The notes: generated by a model from the sequence alone, not told the origin. DNA of 64,000 nt from Entonaema liquescens (GCA_902805475.1 CADCSX010000001.1:3286001-3350000), one strand, 5' to 3'; counted from the stretch's first letter, positions 22,992 to 34,599 are shown. Numbers and translations are program-made.

Positions 22992-24386
22992 ATGGATAAG
23001 AAACAAAGCTCCCCGGAGCTCTCGCAAGCAGAACTTCTGCCAACCCAAGAAGAGCAAGTTCCAGCGAATCCACCGTCACGAAAACGACAGCTAGACAGCG
23101 ACGACGACGTCGAACCACAGACAAAGCGAGCGCGGGCAACGCGACCGACCTCGGAGCCAGCACGATTGACACGGAAGAACTTGGCCCTCTTCGACAAAAT
23201 GGGTAATTCCAGGAAGACATCTACCCACCGCTATTCGGACGATACGACTACGACAAAGAGTCTCTCGACTACGGCCTCTGGGTTTGCTATCCAGGCGTAT
23301 AAGAACGGCGTCCTCGATCCCTCTAGCTCCAAGCCTCCTCAGAACTTGGAGGAGATCCGCCAACGGAGCGCCCTACCCCGTGGGACGGCGTCGCCTACCG
23401 AGTCAGAATATGGCGACTACGTCAACCGGGTCAACAGGGCCGCTAACGAAGCAACCGTGGTCATCGAGACCATGGAACTATTAAAGAAGCATAGCGATAA
23501 AAGATATAACCGAGCGTTCAACCAGGCATTCACAGCCTTCCCGAAGGACGTGGGCTTTAACAATGGCCTGTCCGCCCCCCAGCCGGATTTCGTCGAAGGA
23601 CCAGAGATGAGGGACTACCTCCCGTTCCCGGTCGACGAACGCATCCCAGGGGCTGTCCTCTATAAGGATAACCCTCGCGCGGTAACCTTGCCGCACATAG
23701 CCGGGGAATGGAAGGGCCCCGACGGGAGCATGGCAGAGGCAACGCTGCAGAGCTCCTATGACGGAGCAGCTCTCGTTTACGCGAGGAACCAAGCCTGCAA
23801 GTATTTAGAGAAATCTGACCGTGCCGGACACGCACACGTCACGACTTTCACTACAAACGGCGCCCAACTCAATTTCTACGCCCACTACGCAGCACCTTTA
23901 GAGGATGGTATGTTTGAGTACCACCAATATCCTGTCAAAACCACAAACCTTACAGGCTCCTACCAAGAGTATAAAGAAGGCCGGAAGTACCTCAGGAACG
24001 AGCAGGACCAGGCCAGGAAGCAGTCCTATGAGCTAAAAGACGAGTTAAAGGAGTACTACAAGAAGCAACGCGGCAGCGGCCTCCAGCCTGTCCCCGAAAC
24101 TGGCTACGAGCAAACTGACCAGCCCACGTCCGCGGCATCTTCTCAGCATCATAACAAGGCACACTCGACGACTTCGTCGAAGTCACTTCCGCCTACAATT
24201 GACTACCCGTCCAGTCATGACAGCCAGAAACGAAAAGCCCCGAGCTCACAGTCGTCCCACGGATCCTCGGCCCCTATCAGCAAACACAGGAGCTACTGGA
24301 AGAAGGATCGCGAGACTGATCGGTACTATCACAAGCATTCGGACGGTACCGTTTCTTGGCTTGACGAGGAAGACGAGCGCAATTAG
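22992..24386 (+). CDS. DUF7924-like fungal protein of unknown function
   Basis: A single-exon 464-residue protein. I place the start at ATG 22992 (context CACCATGG); the frame is open further upstream, to about 22911, but without an ATG there. The N-terminal ~100 residues are charged and low-complexity with a KRAR-type basic patch, possibly a nuclear signal. The middle (about residues 200-360) has the conserved block I associate with DUF7924: AGEWKGPDGS, SYDGAALVYARNQACKYL, HAHVTTFTTNGAQLNFYAHY and YHQYPVKTTNLTGSYQEY. A charged coiled-coil-like segment (RKQSYELKDELKEYYKK) and a Ser-rich tail ending HKHSDGTVSWLDEEDE follow. DUF7924 members are patchily distributed in fungi and have no established function. 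The gene begins about 230 bp after the gypsy chromodomain remnant, in the same orientation, but has its own intact frame. The family name is from memory of the pattern. Confidence 0.75.
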   Translation: MDKKQSSPELSQAELLPTQEEQVPANPPSRKRQLDSDDDVEPQTKRARATRPTSEPARLTRKNLALFDKMGNSRKTSTHRYSDDTTTTKSLSTTASGFAIQAYKNGVLDPSSSKPPQNLEEIRQRSALPRGTASPTESEYGDYVNRVNRAANEATVVIETMELLKKHSDKRYNRAFNQAFTAFPKDVGFNNGLSAPQPDFVEGPEMRDYLPFPVDERIPGAVLYKDNPRAVTLPHIAGEWKGPDGSMAEATLQSSYDGAALVYARNQACKYLEKSDRAGHAHVTTFTTNGAQLNFYAHYAAPLEDGMFEYHQYPVKTTNLTGSYQEYKEGRKYLRNEQDQARKQSYELKDELKEYYKKQRGSGLQPVPETGYEQTDQPTSAASSQHHNKAHSTTSSKSLPPTIDYPSSHDSQKRKAPSSQSSHGSSAPISKHRSYWKKDRETDRYYHKHSDGTVSWLDEEDERN

Positions 24387-25302
24387 TACGGTTTTTGGGA
24401 CATTATTATCTTAGTGGGCTTAGATTTTACTTTCGAGCCATTGGCGCTTGCGGCGCCGTTATACACACCGTTAATCCGTGTGTTTGTATTTATAAAACGT
24501 ATTTAATAATTTATATAAATTATTAATAATATTATTTAAAATTAATATTGTAAAGTTATATATATATATATATTTATAATATATAAAAATAAATATCGTT
24601 ATTAGTATAATTGTTCATCACTGCATATTACGTCAATGTTTTAACCGGACATGGTTTCGGGCTTTTTTACGATACAAGCTACGGCGTGGCTAAAGGTAAT
24701 TGTTGAGATTTGATGGCCATACGACGATATCATTACAGTGTTTAAACTCTGTTTGCGATGCAACCTGTATATCTTCCATGAAGATTATACAATTCGTCTT
24801 ATTTCCGGGATGAGTTGCTCGGATACTTTCAAAATGCTTTTCGTGTAATTATCTTGCCCGAGTTCGTATGCTCCAACATTACATTCACAGCTCTTATCTT
24901 GCCTAGGCTGGTTGCGTTTGTGTCAGATATCATATGCATCTTGGTTGGCCTATAATATGTGATGGGCATATTACAACGATACCTGCGTCCCTGCCACTCT
25001 TAAGGGTATCATTTGCCGAGAGAAGGTATATTCGTATGGAGTACCGACAGCAGGGAAAGGGAGGCTATCAAGCTTAACCGAAATATCAGGAGCCGGGGAC
25101 ACGGACAGCTCGAGCACTTGATAATGAAGATATCGTGCTCTTCTACTCTTCTATCTGACGTCTCAAAGCCGCGAATGGCCGTCCCCTCATAGGTTAAGAG
25201 ATACGAGACATGCATAGACAGCTTATACACAGCAATTCGGCCTATCTATGTATCTCGTACGGAAATAAACGAAAATACCAAACCCGGAGGATTTCTCTCT
25301 CT
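24387..25302. other. Spacer with AT-rich core
   Basis: No gene is recognised. An almost pure A/T stretch at about 24490-24600 includes a TA dinucleotide run. The remainder is ordinary composition with only short open frames. Confidence 0.45.
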
Positions 25303-25979
25303 CTTGCTCTCCAGTAACGTTAAATCTCCAGGTAAATTTTAATAAAACTCCAACCCATCCACTTTTCCACGTGAGTCAAACCACGTAAGCCACCACAAAA
25401 GCCACTATAACCACAAAATATGGCCCGTTCGTTCGAAGTTCGTGCGCATGCCCCACGCGCATTACACCCATATATTTTCAATATATATTTTTTATAAATA
25501 TATATATATATATAATATAAAAAAAATAATAAAATTATATAAAAAATATAAAAAATAAATATAAATATTAATAAAAATAAATAAAATTTAAAAAATGAAA
25601 TTACGTAATTTTTATAATTTCAAATATAAATATAAAAATTTAATATTAAATAATAAATATTTTTATTTAAAAAATTATAAAAAATTATAAAAAATTACGT
25701 ACTTTTATTTTAATTATAATTAATAATTTTTATAATTTTTATATTTTATTTATTAATTTTTTATATTTTTTTTTTCATATTTTTTTATTTTTTTATTATT
25801 TATTTTAATAAAAATATATATTGAAAATATATGGTTGCAATGCGCGTGGGGCATGCGCACGAACTTCGAACGAACGGGCCATTTTCTTATGGCGGTGGTA
25901 GGTTTAGTCACGTGAAAAGGTGGATGGGTTGGAGTTTTATTAAAATTTACCTGGAGATTTAACGTTACTGCTTGCTCTC
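25303..25979. mobile_element. Foldback/MITE-like DNA transposon with 9-bp target duplication
   Basis: The element proper is 25312-25970 (659 bp). Both ends read CAGTAACGTTAAATCTCCAG inward and form long terminal inverted repeats. The left arm is about 190 bp and the right about 170 bp; they match closely except for an indel of about 20 bp. They share segments such as GGCCCGTTCGTTCGAAGTTC and GCATGCCCCACGCGCAT. The core (about 25490-25810) is nearly pure A/T and partly self-complementary. The element is flanked by the direct repeat CTTGCTCTC at 25303-25311 and 25971-25979. A 9-bp duplication with long inverted repeats is typical of Mutator-like elements, so a non-autonomous MULE derivative is the best guess. 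No transposase is encoded. Confidence 0.85.
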
Positions 25980-27545
25980 GAGTCCGCCTGGATGGTCCGG
26001 GCTCCCACGTGTCCGTCTGATTTGCTCGACCGGACTTGGCTCAGCTCCATCGTAATAAGAAACCATACCCAGCAGTTCCAGCCAGCAATGCTCCCGTAAT
26101 ATCCGACGAACCAGCGGGAGCGAAATCTCGGCCCAGGAATGCCCTCTACCCCTGCGCCTCGACGGCCCCCAAATCTCCCATCCCATCCCATCCCCTTGCT
26201 AATAGATTAGAAAGAACAAAATGGAAGGAAACAAAAACACGGTTCGAAATAAAAGAAGTGGCGGTGAAACCGTACGCTCGGGCTTCCACGTCGTAGCTTT
26301 GGTATCCAACCACAACGCGATCGACCCACGTGTACTCGAGCCGAACAACACTACTCCACCACGCGCGTACCGACAGTCGATCGAGCTAGGTTAAACGATC
26401 GCGAGTCGGACATGGGGGGTGGTGGCCGGGGTGCGCAGAGATACGTAGTGGGTTGTCGGGGGCCAAATGATCGTCATAGTTGTTATCTGCTACCGCCGCG
26501 GTTGGCCCGTCTGCCGAACGAACAAGCTTCGAAATAGGCCCTCCTGGACCAACCAGACCCTCATTTAGGCCCCCCGATACATATGTACCTAGAAGCCATA
26601 CGGGATGCCAGAAAATACAAAAGCGTAAGTCCTCAACACTTTTACATTTCTGGGGACAGAGACGAAAAAGAAACACAATCTTATCAAATGGACGGCAGGG
26701 ATACCGATCCCACCCCTCGCGGACCCGGGGACCGAGAGCGCATTCGCTCTGGGGGAGGGGGATTTCGCTCGCGTACGTACATATGCCATGTACATAATCC
26801 CGTCAGATGTGCATACACGCACGCATACATACGTCGTCGCACATATATAACGAAAAGAGAAAAAAAACAAGGGCCCAGGATTCACATCCCCAAATGGGGG
26901 ATAACCTGCCGCAACCCCAAATCCAACAACAACAACGACAGGGCTTCTCTTCCCATCCTTCCCGCGTCGAATCGGGCTGGCTGCGTACCTACCTACCTAG
27001 CCTAGGGAGGTAAGTAAGCATGTAAGAATATAAATAACTAACAGTTGTTATGTCCGTATTCGTGCATATGGGTACCTACCTACCTTACCTGCGTATATAT
27101 ATATGCCAGGTTGAACGAGAAGCAAGTAAGAAATGGATATATGTATGTCAATAAGATATGTAGACTACAAATATGTACGACGCGGGCCGGCATAAGCATG
27201 GGACTCCGCACGGGGTACCCTCTCATTGGTAATGTAGGGCTGAGTCAGATCTCCGTACGGTTGGTTCAACGGCGCGGTATGGGTGTGTGTGGGTGTGTGT
27301 GGGTGGTGTGGTGTGGTGTGGGAAAAAAAATGCGCATGGCTGGGCTCGCCCACCCTCCCCAATCCGTCTCAACATACCTAACCTACATACATGCCTTTTC
27401 TCGTGGGAATTGCGTGTCGTGATGTTGCCTGACTCCTACCCTTTCCCACGCGCGCTGTGGTTATTGCTATGCTCGTACCCGTCCTGTTGGATCCAAACGT
27501 CTGGAACGTCGTGGTAGGTTGGGTTGCCTAGGGTAGGGATGACAT

Positions 27546-27585
<40 letters not shown>

Positions 27586-29622
27586 GGGTGATGTAAGGTA
27601 GTGTAAGGTAGGTAGGTAGGCATCATGTAAGTAAGTAGGTACATACTTACATACCTACATATATGCGGCATGGCATGCGTCGACGTGGAGCATGCTTTAT
27701 TAGGGCAACGTACATACATGTACGTACATAATACGCACATATATGTATGCACAGGCGGCGTATATATACGGGTAAGGCATGGATATAGGAGCCCGGTCTG
27801 GAACGATCTATCCATCTATCCATCAGCTGATTAATTGTGTGCGCCGCGGAAGGGATCGAGAAGCGCCCTGCAGCTCCCTTCCTACGTTGGATTGTAGTTT
27901 TGAATTGGTGACTATCATGAGATTCAATACGTAATTGTATATCCGTCATGACCAAAGGGATCCTGTCTTCGTCCTGGAGCTCGATACGGCACTTGGCCGG
28001 AGATCGTCGCACTTATACGCAAGGGATACCGTGGCCATTATCCGCATGATGGATAGGATAAGGGGCTTCCATCACTCATTTATATAGGCAGTAATAAGTG
28101 TGAATGTGCTATGCTGGGAGCGTGTACTGCTGTTCGACTACGATTACTTGTAGCACGTCCTTGCCGATCTAGAAGAGGCGATCATACGTATTTAAAGTCA
28201 AGTGACAAATCCGGATTCCAACGAGTATTGATTTGTATTACCCTGTTGCGCTCTGATGCATTGCCTTCCGCGCGCAACTCCGCCTAGACTAAATCTGAAC
28301 ATAATCGGCAGTAGGCTGTCTCCCTTCCGGAAGACGACCCAGACTCGATACAAGAAATTCCGGTATCCCTTATGATGCAAATTCAAACCTCTGAAATCCC
28401 ACTTACAAAAAAATTCATGGGGAATAGACAGACAGCCACACCCGAACTCAATCAATGAGCAAGAGTCTAACCGCCCCTGATCGAATAATCCGTTCGATCC
28501 CGTATTGTGTAGCTACCCAAGCCCGAACGATAGTGAAATTACTCAAGAACAGTGGCGAAACAGAGTAAACTCCTCCAATGCTAACTGATCGACACGTGCG
28601 TTGCTTCCAGTTTCCCTCATGAAAGGCAGAATAAAATTGTACTGAAAGGTTAAGTAATAAAGGATGAAGGAGAACGTAGAAGATAAAACAAGCAAAAAAC
28701 CCTCCCGAGCCTGTGACCGTAAAAAAAATAAAAAAATAAAAAAATAAAAAAATAAAAAATAAAAAGTATGTACCCCCCGCCATTTATGCAATGCCATGAC
28801 CATGTAATAATTGGCACCGGGCACGAAACTGACAGCTACGCTGGGTCATTCCCGGTACCGCCAATACTAATTCATGGCCAAGCTGCTATAAGGGAGATTG
28901 AGAGAATGCTGGCAGTCGATTTCCCGGGTCCGTGGCAGTCGACCAGCCAGGGCCTGGTATAAAAAGGTATCATGCCATAAGACGGTGAGTAATCAACATT
29001 TATGCTCGGTACTGTAAAATACGCAAAGCGCACGCCAACTCTCCAAATCTCGCCTTATGAGCAACACAATATGGTATGTAATCCGCAATTTGATAGCCAA
29101 AGCGGTTTGCGAGCATCTGTGGTGTAAAGGGTATCGCAGAAAACAAAACGAGTAAACATCTGACCGAAACGAATGAAGGACAGCGCATAAGATGAGAGCG
29201 CAAAAACGACCAAAGCCACGATGGTATCAAGTGTATATGCAAAATGCTGTCCGAGAACTGAGCTCGACAAAAATAATTGGCCGGCTGTAGTCTCATCATA
29301 CAGCGCGAAGCGCAGAGGAAATACAGCCTACCGGTCCCAATCTTGTCCGAGTGAACGTAAATCCGGTGAATCCCTAAAAATGCGACCAAATATTCCCCTA
29401 CTCCTCTATTGCCGGGTTAGGTCAAATAGTGCAAGCAGGTTTATAGCCCCATCGAACCAAAGAACCATCCCGAAGACGTAAAAGTTAGAAATGGTGACTA
29501 TGTTTTAGGCTTCCTTGTATAGACGCATGGAACGCGAAAAGTGGCCTGGAAGTAAGTGATAGTATTGGTAAAAACCAGGTTTGACGAGGCTCTGCCTTAT
29601 AAATCGAAAGCCCTGAATGCCA
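25980..29622. other. Spacer rich in simple repeats
   Basis: No gene is recognised in 3.6 kb. Visible repeats are a GT/GGTGT-rich run at about 27280-27322, a GGGTAT hexamer array at about 27546-27588, TACCTAC/GTAGGTAG runs around 27600-27660, and an (A)5-7T run at about 28721-28765. The minus-strand open frame at 29000-29389 (129 codons) is hydrophobic and unrecognised. Confidence 0.45.
27546..27588. repeat. GGGTAT hexanucleotide array
   Basis: About seven tandem GGGTAT units are directly visible. The unit resembles but does not equal the usual fungal telomere unit TTAGGG. Confidence 0.95.
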
Positions 29623-32214
29623 TCACTGAGGTTGGCTCGCCCACCACGTCTGACCAGCTGAGGTTTGCGGGGTGTTCCATGCCGATGTGACGGCTGGTCC
29701 AGGCCCAGGGTTTTGGGGCATAAACTGCCTCGGTGTCTGCTCAGGGGGATACATGCCTTGACCGGGGTTGGGATAACTCTGCCCTATCCCTGGCATCCCG
29801 TGGTACTGCATTGTACTGGGCTGCATCTGAGGGGTGCCTCCCGAGTGACGCAGTTGCGGAGCTGGAGACTGCTGGGGGTGAGGCGAGGGTTGCGACTGAG
29901 TTGTATACCCCTGATAATGCTGGGGCGTCTGAGGTGTTTGGGGAGGACCCCACATCTGGTTCGAAGAGCCGTAGTTATATGCCGGAGTTCCTTGAGACAT
30001 GTTGCCAGAAGCACCGGGCTGGATATTAGACGGCCTCGGCTGCTTCTGGGAAGAGGGCTGGGACATCCCTCGCATCGGCGGTTGGCTAATCGGCTGCTGA
30101 GAATGGATGGGCTGCGAGTAAGGAGGCGCGGTCATCATCATCTGCGGGCTCTGGTTCGGTACGATGCCGGATGTCTGCATACTTGCCGGCGTGGTGTGAG
30201 GCGACTGGCCGGGGCGCGTCGTGGGTAGGGATGGCTCGGTCGTCACGGGTTGAGTGGTCGGTGGCTGCTCGTGAGGCCTCCGCCAGAGGTTGTTTATGTA
30301 GTCGGTCCGCATGTCGCGCTGTTGGTTGACAGTTCGATTAAACTCGGCGGCGTGGTGTGCCTGCTGGTTTATTTCCGATATGGGACTGGACTGGGTCCTA
30401 TCCTGGTAAGCTGGGCCGGTAATTTCCTGTCGAGGGCCACCTTTGATGAAGTTGCTGTAGTCTCGAGTCCTTGTATCGTTCAGATCTGGTCCTACTGTTA
30501 TCATGGGCATTCTGGTCGAACTTCCTGGCGGTCCCATCATACCTGGTTGAACAAGGGGTTGCGGAGCACCGCCGAATGGGGGAGTATTCGCATATACAAT
30601 CTCACCGTGAGGGGCTCCTGGGAGGGCCGCCATACTGCTGTTCGCCTCAGCTGCTGCTTCTCTGGCCTTAGACGCGCCTGGTCTCTTCTCTCCCGCAAGG
30701 TCGGCCTCCGTAAATCCCTGCTTCCTCGCCTTCTGTTCCCAATAATCATCTCGTACCCTCCGTCCGTTAACTATGACTCTGCTTCCAAACTGGCGAAACA
30801 TGGATCGCGCTGTTACTATGGCTATCTGTCTCGACCTGTACGAGAATGGAAGTATTTCTTGAGTAACTAGATCGTCCTTTTCGACCTGGTTCGCAATGAT
30901 CTTGAACAAGGATCGGTTCTTATTGAATAGTAAATAAGAATCTCTATATCCTAAAACTCTTGCACATTCCGTAGCCAGCATAAATAACTTATCGCCGCGG
31001 TTGGGCACAAGGAAGGTCCGGCATCGATACTCGCGTCCACCCAGTAGCTGGCCGTTAGGCATAACCTTCTTCTCGCCAGCATCGTCGATTTCGCGCGGCA
31101 AATACTCATCACCGCCAGGTCCGAGCTGGTCCGTGGTGTGATCGCGCACGGTCGGTAGCGCCTTCAAGGTTGTCTTGGTGGGCGTAGTCTTCGGCGGAGG
31201 CGATGCCTGAGCCGGAGTGTAGGCGCCAGGCTGTCCAGGTAGCGGGGCATTCTGAGATTGGGGAGTCTGTGGTGGTAAAGACTGCGACATTTGAGCGGGA
31301 GGCGGAGGGGAGGAATTTGGGTCTGATTCGGTGGTTCCGGGAGGTCACCAGAAGTTCGCGATTTCATCGGTCGGCCGCGTTTTCTAGGCTGCTTCGAATC
31401 ACCTGCGATACGGCCAGCTGTATTAGCAGGTAGCTCCTTGCGGCAGCCCGTCGCACGACAATATGATGTAACATAACGCACGATGCGCACAGCGGCAACT
31501 ATAATAGATAGGGTACACAAAAGCGAAGCGGCGGCTTACCATCATCTCCGGGAGTCTCAGACAAGGGAGCGTCGTGGTAAGAGTCCGGAGAACGACTTCT
31601 CTTAAGACCTCGGGAGCCCGGATTCAGTAGTTCTGCGTAATTAGAAGCGTTGGGTCAGTAATGGGCGATCAGATAACAACGGCACGACCGTCGAACTAAA
31701 GGGAAAACGGTATCGAGACGACAGGCGGGTATATGCCATCGCGACGGTGATTATTTAAAGTAAATCACAGTCGCGTCGTGCTCGCTAGAGCGTGAGGTGA
31801 AGTGACGGATAAATGATGGTGATTGATGATGACGATCATCCGTGGTTGGATGCGGATATGTACGAGGTCGGCTACGGGGACGAGCTCAAAGCTCAAAGCT
31901 CAAAACAGCTGAAGAGCTCAGACTTCCCAAGTAAAACAACGGCGCGCATAGATGGCGCGGCGCGGTAAAAAAGGAAAAAAAAAATACCAAAAAGGCTGAC
32001 AGGTAAAGAAAAGGAGAGGCTTGGATTAAATGCGCATATACTCACCAGAATTGAGAGCGGCAGGGTTGATAGTTGCGGGATTGATGGTCGCACCCTCAGC
32101 GCCGTTAGGCTGGGTGGAATACATTCGGGCGACGATGCGATGTTGCACGTCAGGCGGCGGACGAGACGTGGAGAAAGCTGTGCCTGCAGAGCGACGTGTC
32201 TTGATATAGTTGGA
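29623..32214 (-). CDS. RSC7/NPL6-like chromatin-remodelling complex subunit
   Basis: A nuclear subunit of the RSC/SWI-SNF remodelling complex family. Exons recognised are 32214-32046 (TRRSAGTAFSTSRPPPDVQ, ARMYSTQPNG), 31632-31540 (NPGSRGLKRSRSPDSYHD) and 31402-29623. The last begins with an AT-hook-like PRKRGRPMKSR and holds the core block VMPNGQLLGGREYRCRTF, FMLATECARVLGYRDSYLLF, RQIAIVTARSMFRQFGSRV. A long Pro/Gln/Ser-rich tail ends TWWASQPQ. Introns use GTGAGT and GTAAGC donors. The first coding exon and start codon are not resolved; the acceptor at 32215-32217 shows there should be one upstream. The frame breaks between the AT-hook and the core (about 31300-31330). One extra C in the CCTCCCCTCC run there would restore it, suggesting an assembly error. 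Skipping the AT-hook part (31540 joined to 31329) would also keep frame. Confidence 0.82.
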
Positions 32215-32217
32215 CTA

Positions 32218-34340
32218 GAAAAAAAAGGGCGAAAGGGTGAATGACGCGCGCAACAAGGCGAGGGTAGTAGATCTTGGAAAGATGGCAAAGTGTGCTTGCT
32301 TCGAGGGGAACGATGCAGATTACTCGCGCATGTGGTTGGTAGATTGGCGCAAACCCGAATTCTCAAGTCTTCGTATTGGGGTCGATACCATGGATGTAGT
32401 TATGTATGTAGTGTACCCGTACGTATGTATGTATCGCTGTATGTAGCGCATGTATGATGTACTTATAACCGGGGAGCACAGGTACCTAGCTTTGGTACTA
32501 CTGCGTTAGAAATGTTGCAAGTGGAATGCCGCCGGCGAATAATATCTAAGAGACGACTTGATCGGCTCTGAACCCTTTCAGTAGGTATAAACCCTTTCAG
32601 TAGGGTTTAGGGAAAAAACGTAATTTGACAACTTCAAACGAACTGCGATTTGGCGCATCTAAAAAAGACAATGTTAAAATCGTGCTGTTATTCATTCATA
32701 ACATTACTTCTTTTTTCTTTTTTTCTTCTCTTGTCGTATTAGTTCGCAAGTTTTAGTTAATAAGTCTGATTTCTGGTGCCGATCTTGTTCAGTTCAGCTA
32801 CTGTGTTTTCGCCTCTCGCTCCGGGAAAGTTGCCCCGTTCATAAGTCCGTAAGGCTTTTTTTTTTTTTTTTTTTGTATGTCGTAGTATGTAGTAGTAGAT
32901 TATCAAAGTGGGAGATGAGGGGAAAGGATTGACCTCTCGGGTAGGAGGACTATTTTAGTCCCAAGATTCCAAAGGTCGGCCAAGTTAATCAAGATATATC
33001 AGTCGCGTTGGAATCGCAACGCGCAAAGCTCTCGTCCTTGATATCTGCAATAATGGAGATTTTGATATTGCTGTGTTTCTTTTTTTTCCTGGTTTCAGAT
33101 GTTGTTGAACTGCTCTGAGACTATCGCAAACCGCAATGATAGGCACGGACAGGGCAGGCTGCGAGTTAGAAATCTGGGGTGTGGTGTGGCAGTGGGTGGC
33201 AGCAGTAATGTACAGACAAGAGTTGATAACGACTGGATAGGCGGCACCTGTGCAAAAGAGATGGATGGGTGGATCAACGGGAAGCCAAGCCCAGATGGTG
33301 TCGTGCCTCTGCCGGGCTACCTCTTTTCGGTCCAGGATTAAATAGAAGCAGGCTTAGAACCGACGACTATTTCGCGTTTGAAGCTGGGCGCTCTTAGCCT
33401 CTCGGGATGCTGGCGCTGAGTTTCGCTTTCGTTTGCTTCCCAGGAAGCTTAGGAAGCTTAGGAAGCTGAGAAAGCTGGTAACGCTAACGAGAATAGGTAC
33501 TGTGCAATACAACGCGACGTTCGACTGCGAACTATGTAAAGGCAGGCCTGCTTCTTAGCATCTAGTTTATTGCGCCCGCACGATGCAACGGTTATGGGAG
33601 AGGGGAGAAACGTGAGGTGGTATAGCATATAGCAGCAAGCATGTGTATAATGCGGATTAAAGCCAAACGCAAGAGCGGGTATGCAAGTGTTGGATAGGGC
33701 CAGATACGGGTTTATCTCAAAAAAAGCGCCCCGCTACCCAGGATCAGTAGACGATAGAATACAGAGACGGGGCAAGATCCATGAGTTAGCAGGTTAGTCG
33801 GAAAACGCGCAGCAAGCAGCGATAGAGTAACAGAATGCGACCATAAAATCAATGGGGACTATGCGGATGGCGAATGGATGATGAACAGTAATCAGCAACG
33901 CCGAGAAGAGTGGCCGAACAGAGCCAAGGGTCTCTACGAAGGAACAGGGGGTAGAAAGAATGACCGGGGGTAGTGCAAGCCCAGACGCAGACAAGGGCAG
34001 GGATGTTTATGAACGGGGCAACGGGGGACATTTTGCAGGGGGTCCCTGTATATAGATGATATGTATATACTTACATTAGCTGGGCAACTTGGCAAGTTAA
34101 GAGGAAGCTAGGGGGGTAGACGAATGGGAGTGCAGATGCTTGCCCAGTTGCGAAGTTACGACGTACCGTAGTCATGTAGCATGTAGCGTGTAGCATGTAG
34201 CAGTTGTAAGTGATGATAGTACCATAGTAGGTAGTTAGTCAGTTAGTAGGCTGCTAAAGAACAAGCGAGAACGCATAGTTCGTCGTTAAAGCCGCGGGTG
34301 TAGCAATAGTTAGTGTATTGCGAAAATAGCGACGATATAT
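32218..34340. other. Spacer upstream of the RSC7-like gene
   Basis: It should contain the promoter and missing first exon of the RSC7-like gene. Otherwise no gene is recognised. Visible features are the repeat AACCCTTTCAGTAGG, twice at about 32571-32604, a T tract at about 32856-32874, GGAAGCTTA repeats near 33443-33468, and GTAGCATGTAGC-like repeats near 34170-34200. Confidence 0.45.
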
Positions 34341-34355
34341 AAAATGACAACTTAC

Positions 34356-34583
34356 ATATTCCACATAAATTTCAATCCGACGAGGCTCTATTAGTTCTCG
34401 TCTTGCATTATGAGCTGAGAGATGACCAAGTCGATCGCAAATCTGCCACCTTTTTGGTATAAGTGAACCAGGCTCAGCCTTACATATGATACACACGAGC
34501 TGCCGAAGAATACTGTTCGGATGCGTAACTGGTACTGTAAAAAAGTCGAGCCCCGGCCGTTGGATTTCATCGTACAGCTTCAA
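34356..34583 (-). CDS. Possible first exon of a hypothetical gene
   Basis: Unrecognised. From ATG at 34583 the frame encodes 76 codons with protein-like composition, including a CIIC pair (CxxC) and the segment RWQICDRLGHLSAHNARREL. It ends exactly before a consensus GTAAGT donor at phase 0. A downstream acceptor-like TTCTTTAG lies near 34257, but I found no convincing second exon. It may be a gene fragment or chance. Confidence 0.25.
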
Positions 34584-34599
34584 ACTTCAGGTTTTATGA

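Noticed and set aside
24490..24600. Second AT-rich foldback element
   Set aside because: The stretch is A/T-rich but I find no matching inverted arms or target duplication around it.
29665..30870. Two plus-strand ORFs of 187 and 206 codons
   Set aside because: Both are antisense to the long RSC7-like exon, whose conserved core is in the minus-strand frame; no motif in the plus frames.
31330..31355. 26-nt GTGACC...ATCAG intron that would repair the RSC7 frame
   Set aside because: Far below the minimum fungal intron length and without a branch site.
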